Source of the DNA: an uncultured Bacteroidales bacterium
GTDB lineage: Bacteria; Bacteroidota; Bacteroidia; Bacteroidales; Bacteroidaceae
NCBI GenBank assembly: GCA_902779165.1
Contig: CACZAN010000002.1
Coordinates: forward strand, 56,221 to 120,220
Direction of reading: 5' to 3'
DNA length: 64,000 nucleotides
Below are positions 32,657 through 41,176 of this stretch, one piece after another. Position 1 is the stretch's first letter. Every line of letters begins with the position of its first letter. Position numbers and translations under genes: made by a program. Below the pieces are notes generated by a model that saw only the letters and a program-made list of their open reading frames with translations, did not search any database and had not been told where the DNA came from.

Positions 32657-34864
32657 TTATTCGGGTATTTTGATTTTGTCTGTCAGCCGGATGTCGTCGG
32701 AGGAGGAGCCAAGGAGAAGGGTGAAGGTGCCTGGCTCGACGACACTGTGGAGGTCGCGGTCGATGAGGGCGAAGTCATCAGCAGTGAGGGTGAAGGTGAT
32801 GCGACGGGACTCGCCGCTACGCAGGAAGATGCGGGCGAAACGACGCAGCTGACGGTCGGGGAGAACCACGGAGCTGACATCATCGCGCACGTAGAGCTGC
32901 ACCACTTCTTCGCCATCGTAGTTGCCTGTGTTGGTGAGGGAGAAGGAAAGGGTTAGGGGTTTAAAGTTTAAGGGCTGAGATTGGGGAGTGACGGTGAGGT
33001 CGCTGTATTCGAAGGTGGTGTAGCTGAGGCCGTAGCCGAAGGGGTATAGGGGCGCAGCGGGGGAATCGATGTAGTCGTGGGGCTGAGGCAGGGGGCGGTT
33101 GTAGCAGACAGGCAGTTGTCCTACATGGCGTGGCTGGCTGATGGGCAGTCGTCCGGCGGGGTTGTAGTCTCCGAAGAGCACCTCGGCGATGGCCGTGCCG
33201 CCCTGTTCGCCGGGATAGAAGGCTGTGAGGAGGGCTGCGGCATGTGTCGCTGCCCAGTTCTTCAGCAGGGGACGTCCTTCGATATAGATGACGATGAGCG
33301 GTTTGCCGGTCTGCTTCATGGAATCCAGCAGCACCTGTTGTTCCTCAGGCAGGTCGAGGGTGGCACGATCGAGGCCCTCGCCGCTGTCAGCTTTTCCGCT
33401 GATGGCGGCTCCCGTCTCCTTGTACTCTGCTCCTGCATAGCGGCTGCTGCTGCCTCCGACGACGGCGACGATGACATCTGCCTCCTGAACCTCCGTCGTC
33501 AGGCAATGACGCTGTTCGAGGGCGCGGCGGACGGTGATGACCTTCGCGTCGGGCTGGGGGGCCGTGTAGTCGCCGAGTTGGGCATAGCGGTTGTCGGCGT
33601 TGGGACCACAGACATATACGCGCGTACCTTTATTTAATGGTAGGATGTTTTCGTTCTTCAGCAGGACTACAGAAGCGCGAGCCACATCGCGGGCCAGGGT
33701 GACGTGGTCGGCGTTGTGTACCTCGCACTCAGCCTGTTGCGGGTTGACATAAGGCTGGTCGAAGAGTCCCATCTCGAACTTCAGACGAAGGATGTGCGCC
33801 ACGGCAGAGTCCAGCCGGGCAGGGGCGGGGGAGGAGCCGGCGAGGAACGGGAAAGCCAGGCCGCCGAGGTCCATATCGACTCCGGCTTCGAGGGCCTGCA
33901 TGGCAGCCTCCTGCAGGGAAACAGCGGTGTGGAGCGTGTTGTGGAGCACATTGATGCTGTAGAGGTCCGAGACAACGAATCCCGTGAAGCCCCAGTCGCG
34001 GCGTAGCACGTCGGTCAGCAGCCAGCGGTCGGACGTACAGGGCTGTCCGTCGACAGCGTTATAGGCGGTCATTACAGACTGTGCTCCCGCACGAATGGCT
34101 TCGCGAAAAGGTGGCAGGAACGTTTGCAGCAGGCTGCGACGTCCAATGGTGGAGGCACCGCCGTTCTGTCCGCCCTCGCTGGTGCCGTAGGCGATGAAGT
34201 GCTTCAGGGTCGGAAGCACGGTGGGCGCTGCAGCCTCGTCCCCGCCTCTCATTCCTCGCACGATGGCGGCTCCCAGTCGTCCGGCCAGCACGGGGTCCTC
34301 GCCCAGTGTCTCTTCGGTTCGGCTCCAGCGTGGGTCGCGAGCCAGGTCCAGTACGGGACCGTAGGCGATGTGTGCTCCCTGTGCCCTGATTTCGCGGGCG
34401 ATGGCAGCGCCGGTGCGTTGCATCAGTTCCTCGGAGAAGGTGGCAGCGAGGCCGAGGCCTGTGGGGAAGACCGTAGTTCCTATGGCCATATGGCCGTGGG
34501 GCGCTTCCTCAGCCAGGAAGGGCGGGATGCCCAGTCGCGTTTCCGCCAAGGCACGACGTTGCAGGGCGTTGGCTTTCTCGGCAGCACGACGGGGAACGAG
34601 ACCGTTCTCCAGGGTGCGGCCCGTCCAGGGGTCGGCGCGGAAAGTGCCCCAAAGCGCCCCAGCCTGGATGTCTTCGTCCTGCCAGCCGAGCACACAGCGC
34701 AACTGGTCAGTCTTCTCCTGATTTGTCATGCGCGACAGCAGGTCCTGCACGCGAACCTCCACTGGTAAGGCGGCGTCGCGATATGGGGGAAGCTCGGTCT
34801 GCGCGTGGGCGGTAGCCTGCAGGGCCGTCGCTGCGAAAAAGGATATAAAAAGTCTCCGAAGCAT
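32657..34864 (-). CDS. Secreted GH3 beta-glycosidase
   Basis: A 735-residue GH3 enzyme (beta-glucosidase/xylosidase type) with signal peptide MLRRLFISFFAATALQATAHAQ. The N-terminal barrel has GIPPFLAEEAPHG, RDPRWSRTEETLGEDP, KHFIAYG and nucleophile Asp300 in FVVSDLYS. The second alpha/beta domain has LKNENILPLNKG and the C-terminal fibronectin-III-like domain YPFGYGLSYTTFEYSD. Residues near 632-642 (PLNFKPL) are encoded by the intergenic TTTAAAGTTTAAGG repeat and lie in the loop before the FnIII strands. It probably trims oligosaccharides in the periplasm. Confidence 0.93.
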   Translation of the reverse strand: MLRRLFISFFAATALQATAHAQTELPPYRDAALPVEVRVQDLLSRMTNQEKTDQLRCVLGWQDEDIQAGALWGTFRADPWTGRTLENGLVPRRAAEKANALQRRALAETRLGIPPFLAEEAPHGHMAIGTTVFPTGLGLAATFSEELMQRTGAAIAREIRAQGAHIAYGPVLDLARDPRWSRTEETLGEDPVLAGRLGAAIVRGMRGGDEAAAPTVLPTLKHFIAYGTSEGGQNGGASTIGRRSLLQTFLPPFREAIRAGAQSVMTAYNAVDGQPCTSDRWLLTDVLRRDWGFTGFVVSDLYSINVLHNTLHTAVSLQEAAMQALEAGVDMDLGGLAFPFLAGSSPAPARLDSAVAHILRLKFEMGLFDQPYVNPQQAECEVHNADHVTLARDVARASVVLLKNENILPLNKGTRVYVCGPNADNRYAQLGDYTAPQPDAKVITVRRALEQRHCLTTEVQEADVIVAVVGGSSSRYAGAEYKETGAAISGKADSGEGLDRATLDLPEEQQVLLDSMKQTGKPLIVIYIEGRPLLKNWAATHAAALLTAFYPGEQGGTAIAEVLFGDYNPAGRLPISQPRHVGQLPVCYNRPLPQPHDYIDSPAAPLYPFGYGLSYTTFEYSDLTVTPQSQPLNFKPLTLSFSLTNTGNYDGEEVVQLYVRDDVSSVVLPDRQLRRFARIFLRSGESRRITFTLTADDFALIDRDLHSVVEPGTFTLLLGSSSDDIRLTDKIKIPE

Positions 34865-34887
34865 CGTATCTTGCCGTTATTTTGCTG

Positions 34888-34895
34888 CAAAGGTA
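34888..34895 (-). promoter_or_regulatory. -7 promoter element (TACCTTTG) of the GH3 gene
   Basis: CAAAGGTA on the plus strand, 23 bp before the GH3 ATG at 34864. Confidence 0.65.
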
Positions 34896-34934
34896 CGAAA
34901 ACTTCGGAGACTAAACGAATAATTATCTGTTTTT

Positions 34935-37586
34935 TTAATGTCCGAACGTCAAATGCTCACCCTTCGGGTCTGCATCCACTCGGATTTCGTGGTCGCGGCT
35001 GACGGTGCCGGCGAGGATAGCCTTCGAGAGGTCGTTGAGGAGCAGACGCTGGATGGCCCGTTTCACGGGGCGTGCGCCGAACTCGGGGTCGTAGCCCTCG
35101 CGCGTCAGGAGATCGAGGGCTTTCTCGCTCAGGCTGAGGGTGATGCCGTTCTGGTCGAGCATCTTCTGGACGGCGGCCAGCTGCAGCTGCACGACTTCGC
35201 GTATCTCGCTCTGTGTCAGCGGCTCAAACATGATGGTCTCGTCAATTCGGTTGAGGAACTCAGGACGTATGGTGCGCTTGAGCTGTTCCATCACCGTGCG
35301 CTTCGTCTCTTCAATGACGGCCTCGCGGTTGACGGCGGGAAGGCCGCCCTCCACACTGCCGTTAGCGGGACTGTCGAGCTTTGCGAACTGCTCGCGGATG
35401 TACTCCGAGCCGAGGTTCGAAGTGAGTATGATGATGGTGTTCTTGAAGTTGACGGTGCGGCCTTTGTTGTCGGTAAGGCGGCCGTCGTCCAGCACCTGCA
35501 GCAACGTGTTGAAGACGTCGGGGTGGGCTTTCTCGATCTCGTCGAAGAGTACCACGCTGTAAGGCTTGCGGCGCACGGCCTCGGTGAGCTGTCCGCCCTC
35601 GTCGTAGCCCACGTATCCCGGAGGGGCACCGATGAGTCGGCTGACGCTGTGCTTCTCCTGATATTCAGACATATCGATTCGCGTCATCATCGTCTCGTCG
35701 TCAAAGAGGTATTCGGCCAGCGCTTTGGCCAGTTCGGTCTTACCAACGCCGGTGGTTCCGAGGAAGATGAACGATCCGATAGGGCGCTTCGGGTCCTGCA
35801 GGCCGGCACGGCTGCGGCGAACGGCGTCGCTGACGGCACGGATGGCTTCGTTCTGTCCGATGACGCGGCGGTGCAGTTCCTCCTCGAGGTGCAGCAGCTT
35901 CTCGCGTTCGGACTGTTGCATTTTCGAAACGGGAATGCCCGTCCAGCGGCTGACGACCTCTGCGATGTCGTCGGCTGTCACCTCTTCCTTCACCATAGCT
36001 TCGCCTTCCTGAGCCGAGCGTAGCTGTTCCTGAATCTTTTGGATTTCAGCCTCCAAGGCCTGCAGGCTGCCATAGCGTATCTCAGCCACGCGGCCGTAAT
36101 TGCCTTCGCGTTCAGCGCGGTCGGCTTCGAATTTCAGTTGCTCAATCTGCTGCTTGTTGGCCTGTATCTTACTGAGCAGTGCCTTCTCGCCTTCCCACTT
36201 GGCCCGCATGGATTGCTCCTGCTCTTGCAGGTCGGCGATGTCCTTGTTCAGTTGGTCGAGTTTGACGGCGACGGAATCGCCGCCTGCACCTTCTGCTTCG
36301 CGGCGTATGGCTTCGCGCTCGATTTCGAGCTGCTTCAGGCGGCGGGTAATCTCATCCAGTTCCTCGGGCACGCTGTCGCGCTCCATACGAAGTTTGGCGG
36401 CTGCCTCGTCCATCAGGTCGATGGCCTTATCAGGCAGAAAACGGTCGGTGATGTAGCGGTTGGAGAGCTCCACGGCGGCGATGATGGCATCGTCCTGAAT
36501 ACGTACGCGGTGGTGGTTCTCATAGCGCTCCTTCAGTCCGCGGAGGATGGAGATACTGGAGAGGGTGTCAGGTTCGTTGACCATCACGCTCTGGAAGCGG
36601 CGCTCCAGCGCCTTGTCCTTCTCGAAGTACTTCTGGTATTCGTCGAGCGTGGTGGCTCCGATAGCCCGCAGCTCGCCTCGCGCCAGTGCCGGCTTCAGGA
36701 TATTGGCGGCGTCCATGGCGCCTTCGCTCTTGCCGGCACCCACCAGCGTGTGGATCTCATCGATGAAGAGAATGATGCGTCCTTCGCTCTTCGTCACCTC
36801 GTTGATGACGGACTTCAGGCGTTCCTCGAATTCGCCCTTGTACTTGGCGCCTGCAATCAATGCACCCATATCCAGGGAGAACAGCTGCTTCTCGCGCAGG
36901 TTCTCAGGCACATCGCCCCGAAGAATACGATGGGCCAGGCCTTCGACGATGGCCGTCTTACCCGTTCCCGGTTCACCGATGAGGATGGGGTTGTTCTTGG
37001 TTCGGCGGCTGAGGATCTGCAACACGCGGCGTATCTCTTCGTCACGTCCGATCACGGGGTCGAGTTTTCCTGCGCGCGCTTCCTCAATAAGGTTACGTGC
37101 ATACTTCGAGAGACTCTGGTAAGTGTCCTCGCTGGACTGGGACTTCACTTGCTGTCCGCCTCGCAGCTCGCGGATGGCGGCTGTGAGTTCTTTCTCGCTG
37201 ATGCCGGCGTCCTTGAGGATTTTCGCAGCAACACTGTTACTGCCAACAATGGAAAGGAGGAGGAGTTCGATAGTGACGAACTCGTCGCCCTGCTTGCCTG
37301 CAAGTTCTTCGGCACGGGTGAAGATGTTATTGGTTTCGCGTGCGAGGTACGGCTCACCGCCCTCTACGCGTGGCAGGCTCTGCAACTGAGCCTCCAAGGC
37401 TTGGCTGACGGCCTGTTCGTTGACCGACAGCTTACGCAGCAGGAACTGAGTCACTTGATGTCCCGTCTTCAATATGGCGGCCAACAGGTGCTCTGGCTCG
37501 ATGGCCTGCTGACGGCGGGCCTCGGCGATGCGCACGGCTTCCTGCACAGCCTCTTGCGCTTTGATAGTAAACTTGTCGAGTGTCAT
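34935..37586 (-). CDS. clpB: ATP-dependent disaggregase ClpB
   Basis: An 883-residue Hsp100 chaperone that works with DnaK to dissolve aggregates. It has Clp-N repeats (KFTIKAQEAVQEAVRIAEAR, EPEHLLAAIL), NBD1 Walker A GEPGTGKT (about residue 204) and Walker B IILFIDEIHTL. The coiled-coil M domain (about 400-530, REAIRREAEG ... LRSAQEGE) distinguishes ClpB from ClpA/C. NBD2 Walker A is GTTGVGKT, with VVLFDEIEKAHPDVF and the sensor-2 GYDPEFGARPVKR. No ClpP-binding IGF loop is seen. Length is usual for Bacteroidetes ClpB. Confidence 0.96.
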   Translation of the reverse strand: MTLDKFTIKAQEAVQEAVRIAEARRQQAIEPEHLLAAILKTGHQVTQFLLRKLSVNEQAVSQALEAQLQSLPRVEGGEPYLARETNNIFTRAEELAGKQGDEFVTIELLLLSIVGSNSVAAKILKDAGISEKELTAAIRELRGGQQVKSQSSEDTYQSLSKYARNLIEEARAGKLDPVIGRDEEIRRVLQILSRRTKNNPILIGEPGTGKTAIVEGLAHRILRGDVPENLREKQLFSLDMGALIAGAKYKGEFEERLKSVINEVTKSEGRIILFIDEIHTLVGAGKSEGAMDAANILKPALARGELRAIGATTLDEYQKYFEKDKALERRFQSVMVNEPDTLSSISILRGLKERYENHHRVRIQDDAIIAAVELSNRYITDRFLPDKAIDLMDEAAAKLRMERDSVPEELDEITRRLKQLEIEREAIRREAEGAGGDSVAVKLDQLNKDIADLQEQEQSMRAKWEGEKALLSKIQANKQQIEQLKFEADRAEREGNYGRVAEIRYGSLQALEAEIQKIQEQLRSAQEGEAMVKEEVTADDIAEVVSRWTGIPVSKMQQSEREKLLHLEEELHRRVIGQNEAIRAVSDAVRRSRAGLQDPKRPIGSFIFLGTTGVGKTELAKALAEYLFDDETMMTRIDMSEYQEKHSVSRLIGAPPGYVGYDEGGQLTEAVRRKPYSVVLFDEIEKAHPDVFNTLLQVLDDGRLTDNKGRTVNFKNTIIILTSNLGSEYIREQFAKLDSPANGSVEGGLPAVNREAVIEETKRTVMEQLKRTIRPEFLNRIDETIMFEPLTQSEIREVVQLQLAAVQKMLDQNGITLSLSEKALDLLTREGYDPEFGARPVKRAIQRLLLNDLSKAILAGTVSRDHEIRVDADPKGEHLTFGH

Positions 37587-38062
37587 AGTTGGATTTTTAC
37601 GATTATATGATTATACGATTTTACGATTTACGGATTTCATAATTTCACGATCTTACGGATTATATGAATTACGATTCATCTTGGACGCGGCAAAAGGTGT
37701 GCAAGGGAGAAAGAAGCAGTCAAAAAGTCACATTCTAGGACTTTTTGGCTTGTTAGCAGCCGCCTTTGTCTCATAAAACGGCAGAAAATGTCTCATCAAA
37801 GTAGAAAAAATAAGGTACAGGCGTACGCGTAAGGAAGATTTTTACTATCTTTGCAGCCGAAATAAAGAAAACTGAAAGATTGAATGTTTTAAGAAGTTTA
37901 AGGGCTCAAGAGTTTAAGCGTCGCAAGGTGCCGAGCCTAAGAAGTTCTTCAAGGATGAAGCAATCAAAGGCTGAGCGTAAGAGCTCCAGGATAAATCGTG
38001 AAATCGTCAAATCATGAAATCGTCAAATAAAGATGATCGTCAAATAAATATATTTTTTTATC
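37587..38062. other. 476-bp intergenic region with micro-repeats and the xylE promoter and leader
   Basis: Next to clpB are ACGATT/TTACGATT repeats (37600-37680). A promoter element TATCTTTG lies at 37846-37853. The remaining about 200 bp before xylE form a long leader with three GAAATCGTCAAAT-like direct repeats (about 37995-38047) and a TTTAAGGGCTC run. No protein-coding gene or known riboswitch is recognised. Confidence 0.6.
37846..37853 (+). promoter_or_regulatory. -7 promoter element (TATCTTTG) upstream of xylE
   Basis: TATCTTTG matches the consensus, 209 bp before the ATG, predicting an unusually long 5' leader. Confidence 0.55.
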
Positions 38063-39538
38063 ATGTCCTCAACACAGCAAACAGGTAGCAAGGCCTACCT
38101 CTTTTCCATTGTTCTCGTCGCCGTACTCGGTGGCCTTCTTTTCGGCTACGATACGGCCGTCATCTCAGGTGCAGAGAAGGGTCTGCAGGCTTTCTTCATG
38201 GAAGCAAAAGACTTTGCCTACACCGACAGCTGGCACGGTTTTACTTCTGCCTCGGCCCTCATAGGCTGTATCATTGGCTCTGCCCTCTCGGGTTTCCTCG
38301 CCACGAACCTCGGCCGTAAGAAGTCGCTCATCATTGCCGGTATTCTCTTCTTCATCTCTGCTCTCGGCTCGATGTATCCTGAGTTCCTGTTCTTCAATTA
38401 TGGCGAACCCACCTACTCGCTGCTCATCACCTTCAATATCTACCGCGTCATCGGCGGCGTCGGCGTCGGTCTGGCTTCGGCCATCTGCCCGATGTACATT
38501 GGTGAGGTGGCTCCCTCGAACATCCGAGGAATGCTTGTGTCGTGGAACCAGTTTGCCATCATCTTCGGTCAGCTGGTGGTGTACTTCGTGAACTTCTTCA
38601 TCCTGGGCGACCACATCCAGCCGTTGGTGGAGGAAATGGGAAAGGGCATTGCCGCCATCAATCCCGCAGCTCAGTGGACGGTTACCACGGGCTGGCGCTA
38701 TATGTTTGGTAGTGAAGCCGTTCCTGCTGGACTTTTCGCCCTTTTGATCTGCTTCGTACCTGAAACCCCGCGTTACCTCGTCTCTATCGGTCAGGACCAG
38801 AAGGCCCTGGGCATCCTCTCGAAGATCAATGGCTCCAGCAAGGCTGCCCAGATTCTGCAGGACATCAAGGATACGATGGTGGTGAAGACCGAAAAGTTGC
38901 TGACCTACGGTGCGATGTGTATCTTCATCGGTATCATGCTCAGCGTGTTCCAGCAGGCTGTAGGTATCAACGCTGTGCTCTACTATGCTCCGCGCATCTT
39001 CGGCGATATGGGTATGAACGATCCGATGATGTTGACGGTCTTCATGGGTATCATCAACATCTCGTTCACCCTGGTGGCGGTGTTTACCGTCGAGAAGTGG
39101 GGCCGCAAGCCGCTGCTCGTCTGCGGTTCGCTGGGCATGGCTCTTGGAGCCTTCGGCGTTGCGCTCACTTTCGGTCATGCGGGTATGGAAATGATTACCG
39201 CAGCCTCGCTGCTCATCTACTCGGCTTCGTTCATGTTCTCATGGGGTCCCATCTGCTGGGTGCTCATTGCCGAGATTTTCCCCAACACGATTCGTGGCGG
39301 TGCCGTAGCCATTGCTGTTGCTTTCCAGTGGATTTCCAACTTCATCGTTTCGTCTACCTTCGTTCCGATGTTCAACATGCATCTGACGGAGGGCGATGAC
39401 TTCGGCCACTGGTTCACCTATGGCCTCTATGGCATCATCTGCGTCATCGCAGCCCTCTTCGTATGGCGTCTGGTGCCCGAGACAAAGGGCAAGACGCTGG
39501 AGGATATGACCGCTCTCTGGAAGAAGGCCAAAGCCTGA
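38063..39538 (+). CDS. xylE: Sugar:proton symporter, MFS sugar-porter family (XylE-like)
   Basis: A 491-residue, 12-TM transporter very close in pattern to E. coli XylE: VLGGLLFGYDTAVISG in TM1, SALIGCIIGSALSGF, IGGVGVGLASAICPMYIGE in TM4, NQFAIIFGQLVVYFVNFF in TM5, FQQAVGINAVLYYAPRIF in TM7, SWGPICWVLIAEIFPNTIRG in TM10 and VPETKGKTLEDM at the C-terminus. The QQ...NxxxYY residues of TM7 bind the hexose or xylose. It imports D-xylose or a related sugar across the inner membrane and may feed on products of the neighbouring hydrolases. The exact sugar is uncertain. Confidence 0.92.
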   Translation: MSSTQQTGSKAYLFSIVLVAVLGGLLFGYDTAVISGAEKGLQAFFMEAKDFAYTDSWHGFTSASALIGCIIGSALSGFLATNLGRKKSLIIAGILFFISALGSMYPEFLFFNYGEPTYSLLITFNIYRVIGGVGVGLASAICPMYIGEVAPSNIRGMLVSWNQFAIIFGQLVVYFVNFFILGDHIQPLVEEMGKGIAAINPAAQWTVTTGWRYMFGSEAVPAGLFALLICFVPETPRYLVSIGQDQKALGILSKINGSSKAAQILQDIKDTMVVKTEKLLTYGAMCIFIGIMLSVFQQAVGINAVLYYAPRIFGDMGMNDPMMLTVFMGIINISFTLVAVFTVEKWGRKPLLVCGSLGMALGAFGVALTFGHAGMEMITAASLLIYSASFMFSWGPICWVLIAEIFPNTIRGGAVAIAVAFQWISNFIVSSTFVPMFNMHLTEGDDFGHWFTYGLYGIICVIAALFVWRLVPETKGKTLEDMTALWKKAKA

Positions 39539-39560
39539 CGCGGAGACATATATATGTAAT

Positions 39561-39608
39561 CGTCCCCACGTATATACGTAAACGACTCGACGTATGTACG
39601 TGGGGACG
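39561..39608. repeat. Long inverted repeat between convergent xylE and M28 peptidase genes
   Basis: The 19-bp arms CGTCCCCACGTATATACGT and ACGTATGTACGTGGGGACG pair with one mismatch around a 10-nt loop. The left arm contains the 12-bp palindrome ACGTATATACGT. It may be a bidirectional terminator, although no T-tract follows on either side. Confidence 0.8.
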
Positions 39609-39635
39609 AATATGTATGGACGTCTCGGAGGAGAT

Positions 39636-39710
39636 GACCTGTCGGATTCGGCCTGATGAAAGGATGTCTCTGGCCAGACGGCCTGTCGGATTCGGCGGGA
39701 TGAATGGATG
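39636..39710. repeat. Imperfect direct repeat CTGTCGGATTCGGC, two copies
   Basis: CTGTCGGATTCGGC occurs twice about 40 bp apart, each followed by a GGATGA-type sequence. It lies just before the M28 stop on the opposite strand. Function unknown. Confidence 0.6.
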
Positions 39711-39725
39711 ACCTTGGCGGGATGA

Positions 39726-41000
39726 TTAGTCGTCCAGTTCGCCGACAAAGTCGGTGATGAGGTGGAAGAGGGGTTCCCAGGAGTCGAAACGAATGGTGTG
39801 GATGTTGTCCTGGGGGGTGTGGTACCACTGGAAGGCATCGCCCTCCTCGTTTTCGAAGAAGATGCAGGGCACGCCGCGCACGGCGAAGGGGTAGTGGTCG
39901 CTCTTCTCTTCCAGCGGTGCCAGCTTCAGACTGCGAAAGTAGCCGCCTTTGCCGTTCAGCTTTTGGAGTACGGGATAAGCCCAGGCGCCAGCATCGCTGG
40001 GTTCGCAGTGCAGTTCGGGATTGTTGTCGCCTATCATATCGATATTAAAGAGGTACTTGATGCGCGAGAGCGGTACGATGGGGTGATCCACATACCATCG
40101 GGAGCCGCGCAGGTAGGCATCCTCACCTGAGAACGCGATAAAATAGGTGTCGAAGGGCGGGCGGTTTTCCGCGTAGTGCCTGGCAAGGGTGATAATGGCT
40201 GCCGTGCCCGAGGCGTTGTCGTTGGCTCCGCCGTAGAAGACGTGCTTGCCGAGGTTGCCCAGGTGGTCGTAGTGAGCGGTGAAGATGAGGCAGCTGTCGT
40301 GGCGTTCGCCCTCGACTTTGGCGATGACGTTGTCGGTCGCATAATCCTTGAAGAACTGCTGGTCGATATCAGCGCGAATGGTTCTGGCGTCGCTGGGGAG
40401 CACAGAGGCCAGCGTCCATAATGTGGGGATGTCGGCCACCCGCTCGCCGTAGGCCTTGTAGAACTTCAGGGGCTCGTTCCAAGTGTAGATGAAGCCGCCA
40501 ACAGAGCTGCTGTCCTTGTTCTGTAGCAGGGCGAAGTCCTTACGGTGCTTGTAGGGAAACCAGAAGTCGCAGACGACGAAAACGCCTTGATTCTCAGTAC
40601 GCGACAGCTCCTCGCGGATGCGGGGGAAGTCGTAGTGGAGCGTATCGATATGATAAAGACGGAATGCGCCATGAACGCCCGGGCAGTACTCACGGACGGT
40701 GAAGTCGCGGCCTGCTTTCAATCTTTGTCCATCAACAGACAACTCCATGCGACTGGGAAAAGTGTTGATATCCAGCGTGAAGGGCTGGTACATGATTTCA
40801 TCCACGCCGGATTTCTGGAATTCCTTCACGATGTAGCGACTGGCCTTGCGCACCCCCTCGCGGGCATAGCCGCGCCCTTGATATTTAGAGGAGCTGAGCT
40901 GCCGTACGATGCGTTTGTAGCGGGGCAGGTCCTGAGCCGAAAGCGCGTTGCTGCCCAACAGCAGCATGCAGAGGACGATTCTGAAGAGGTTCTTTTGCAT
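39726..41000 (-). CDS. Secreted zinc peptidase, family M28
   Basis: A 424-residue aminopeptidase-like protein with signal peptide (MQKNLFRIVLCMLLLGSNALSAQ). A PA-domain-like region separates the leader from the catalytic domain. Metal ligands appear as His-Asp in TAHYDHLG, Asp in GGANDNASGTA, Glu of AFSGEDAY, Asp in FNIDMIGDN and His in YHTPQDN, the complete M28 set in order. It probably trims peptides in the periplasm or outside. It is a single gene with its own promoter. Confidence 0.92.
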   Translation of the reverse strand: MQKNLFRIVLCMLLLGSNALSAQDLPRYKRIVRQLSSSKYQGRGYAREGVRKASRYIVKEFQKSGVDEIMYQPFTLDINTFPSRMELSVDGQRLKAGRDFTVREYCPGVHGAFRLYHIDTLHYDFPRIREELSRTENQGVFVVCDFWFPYKHRKDFALLQNKDSSSVGGFIYTWNEPLKFYKAYGERVADIPTLWTLASVLPSDARTIRADIDQQFFKDYATDNVIAKVEGERHDSCLIFTAHYDHLGNLGKHVFYGGANDNASGTAAIITLARHYAENRPPFDTYFIAFSGEDAYLRGSRWYVDHPIVPLSRIKYLFNIDMIGDNNPELHCEPSDAGAWAYPVLQKLNGKGGYFRSLKLAPLEEKSDHYPFAVRGVPCIFFENEEGDAFQWYHTPQDNIHTIRFDSWEPLFHLITDFVGELDD

Positions 41001-41055
41001 AGTATAAATCAGTCTTTATTCGGTAATGAGCTCTTATGGGGCCCTTTTTCGAGGG

Positions 41056-41063
41056 CAAAAGTA
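41056..41063 (-). promoter_or_regulatory. -7 promoter element (TACTTTTG) of the M28 peptidase gene
   Basis: CAAAAGTA on the plus strand, 55 bp before the ATG at 41000. Confidence 0.5.
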
Positions 41064-41138
41064 GTGATTTTCTGCGAAACTGCGTCCTAAATGTTCAAGA
41101 AAAGTGTTTTTTTGATGGCGGTTTCAACTTTTATCGCT

Positions 41139-41146
41139 AATTTTGT
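41139..41146 (+). promoter_or_regulatory. -7 promoter element (TAATTTTG) of the third GH53 gene
   Basis: TAATTTTG fits TAnnTTTG and lies 31 bp before the ATG at 41177. Confidence 0.55.
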
Positions 41147-41176
41147 CGCGCAAATGGAGCCCTTTGAGGTGGAATA

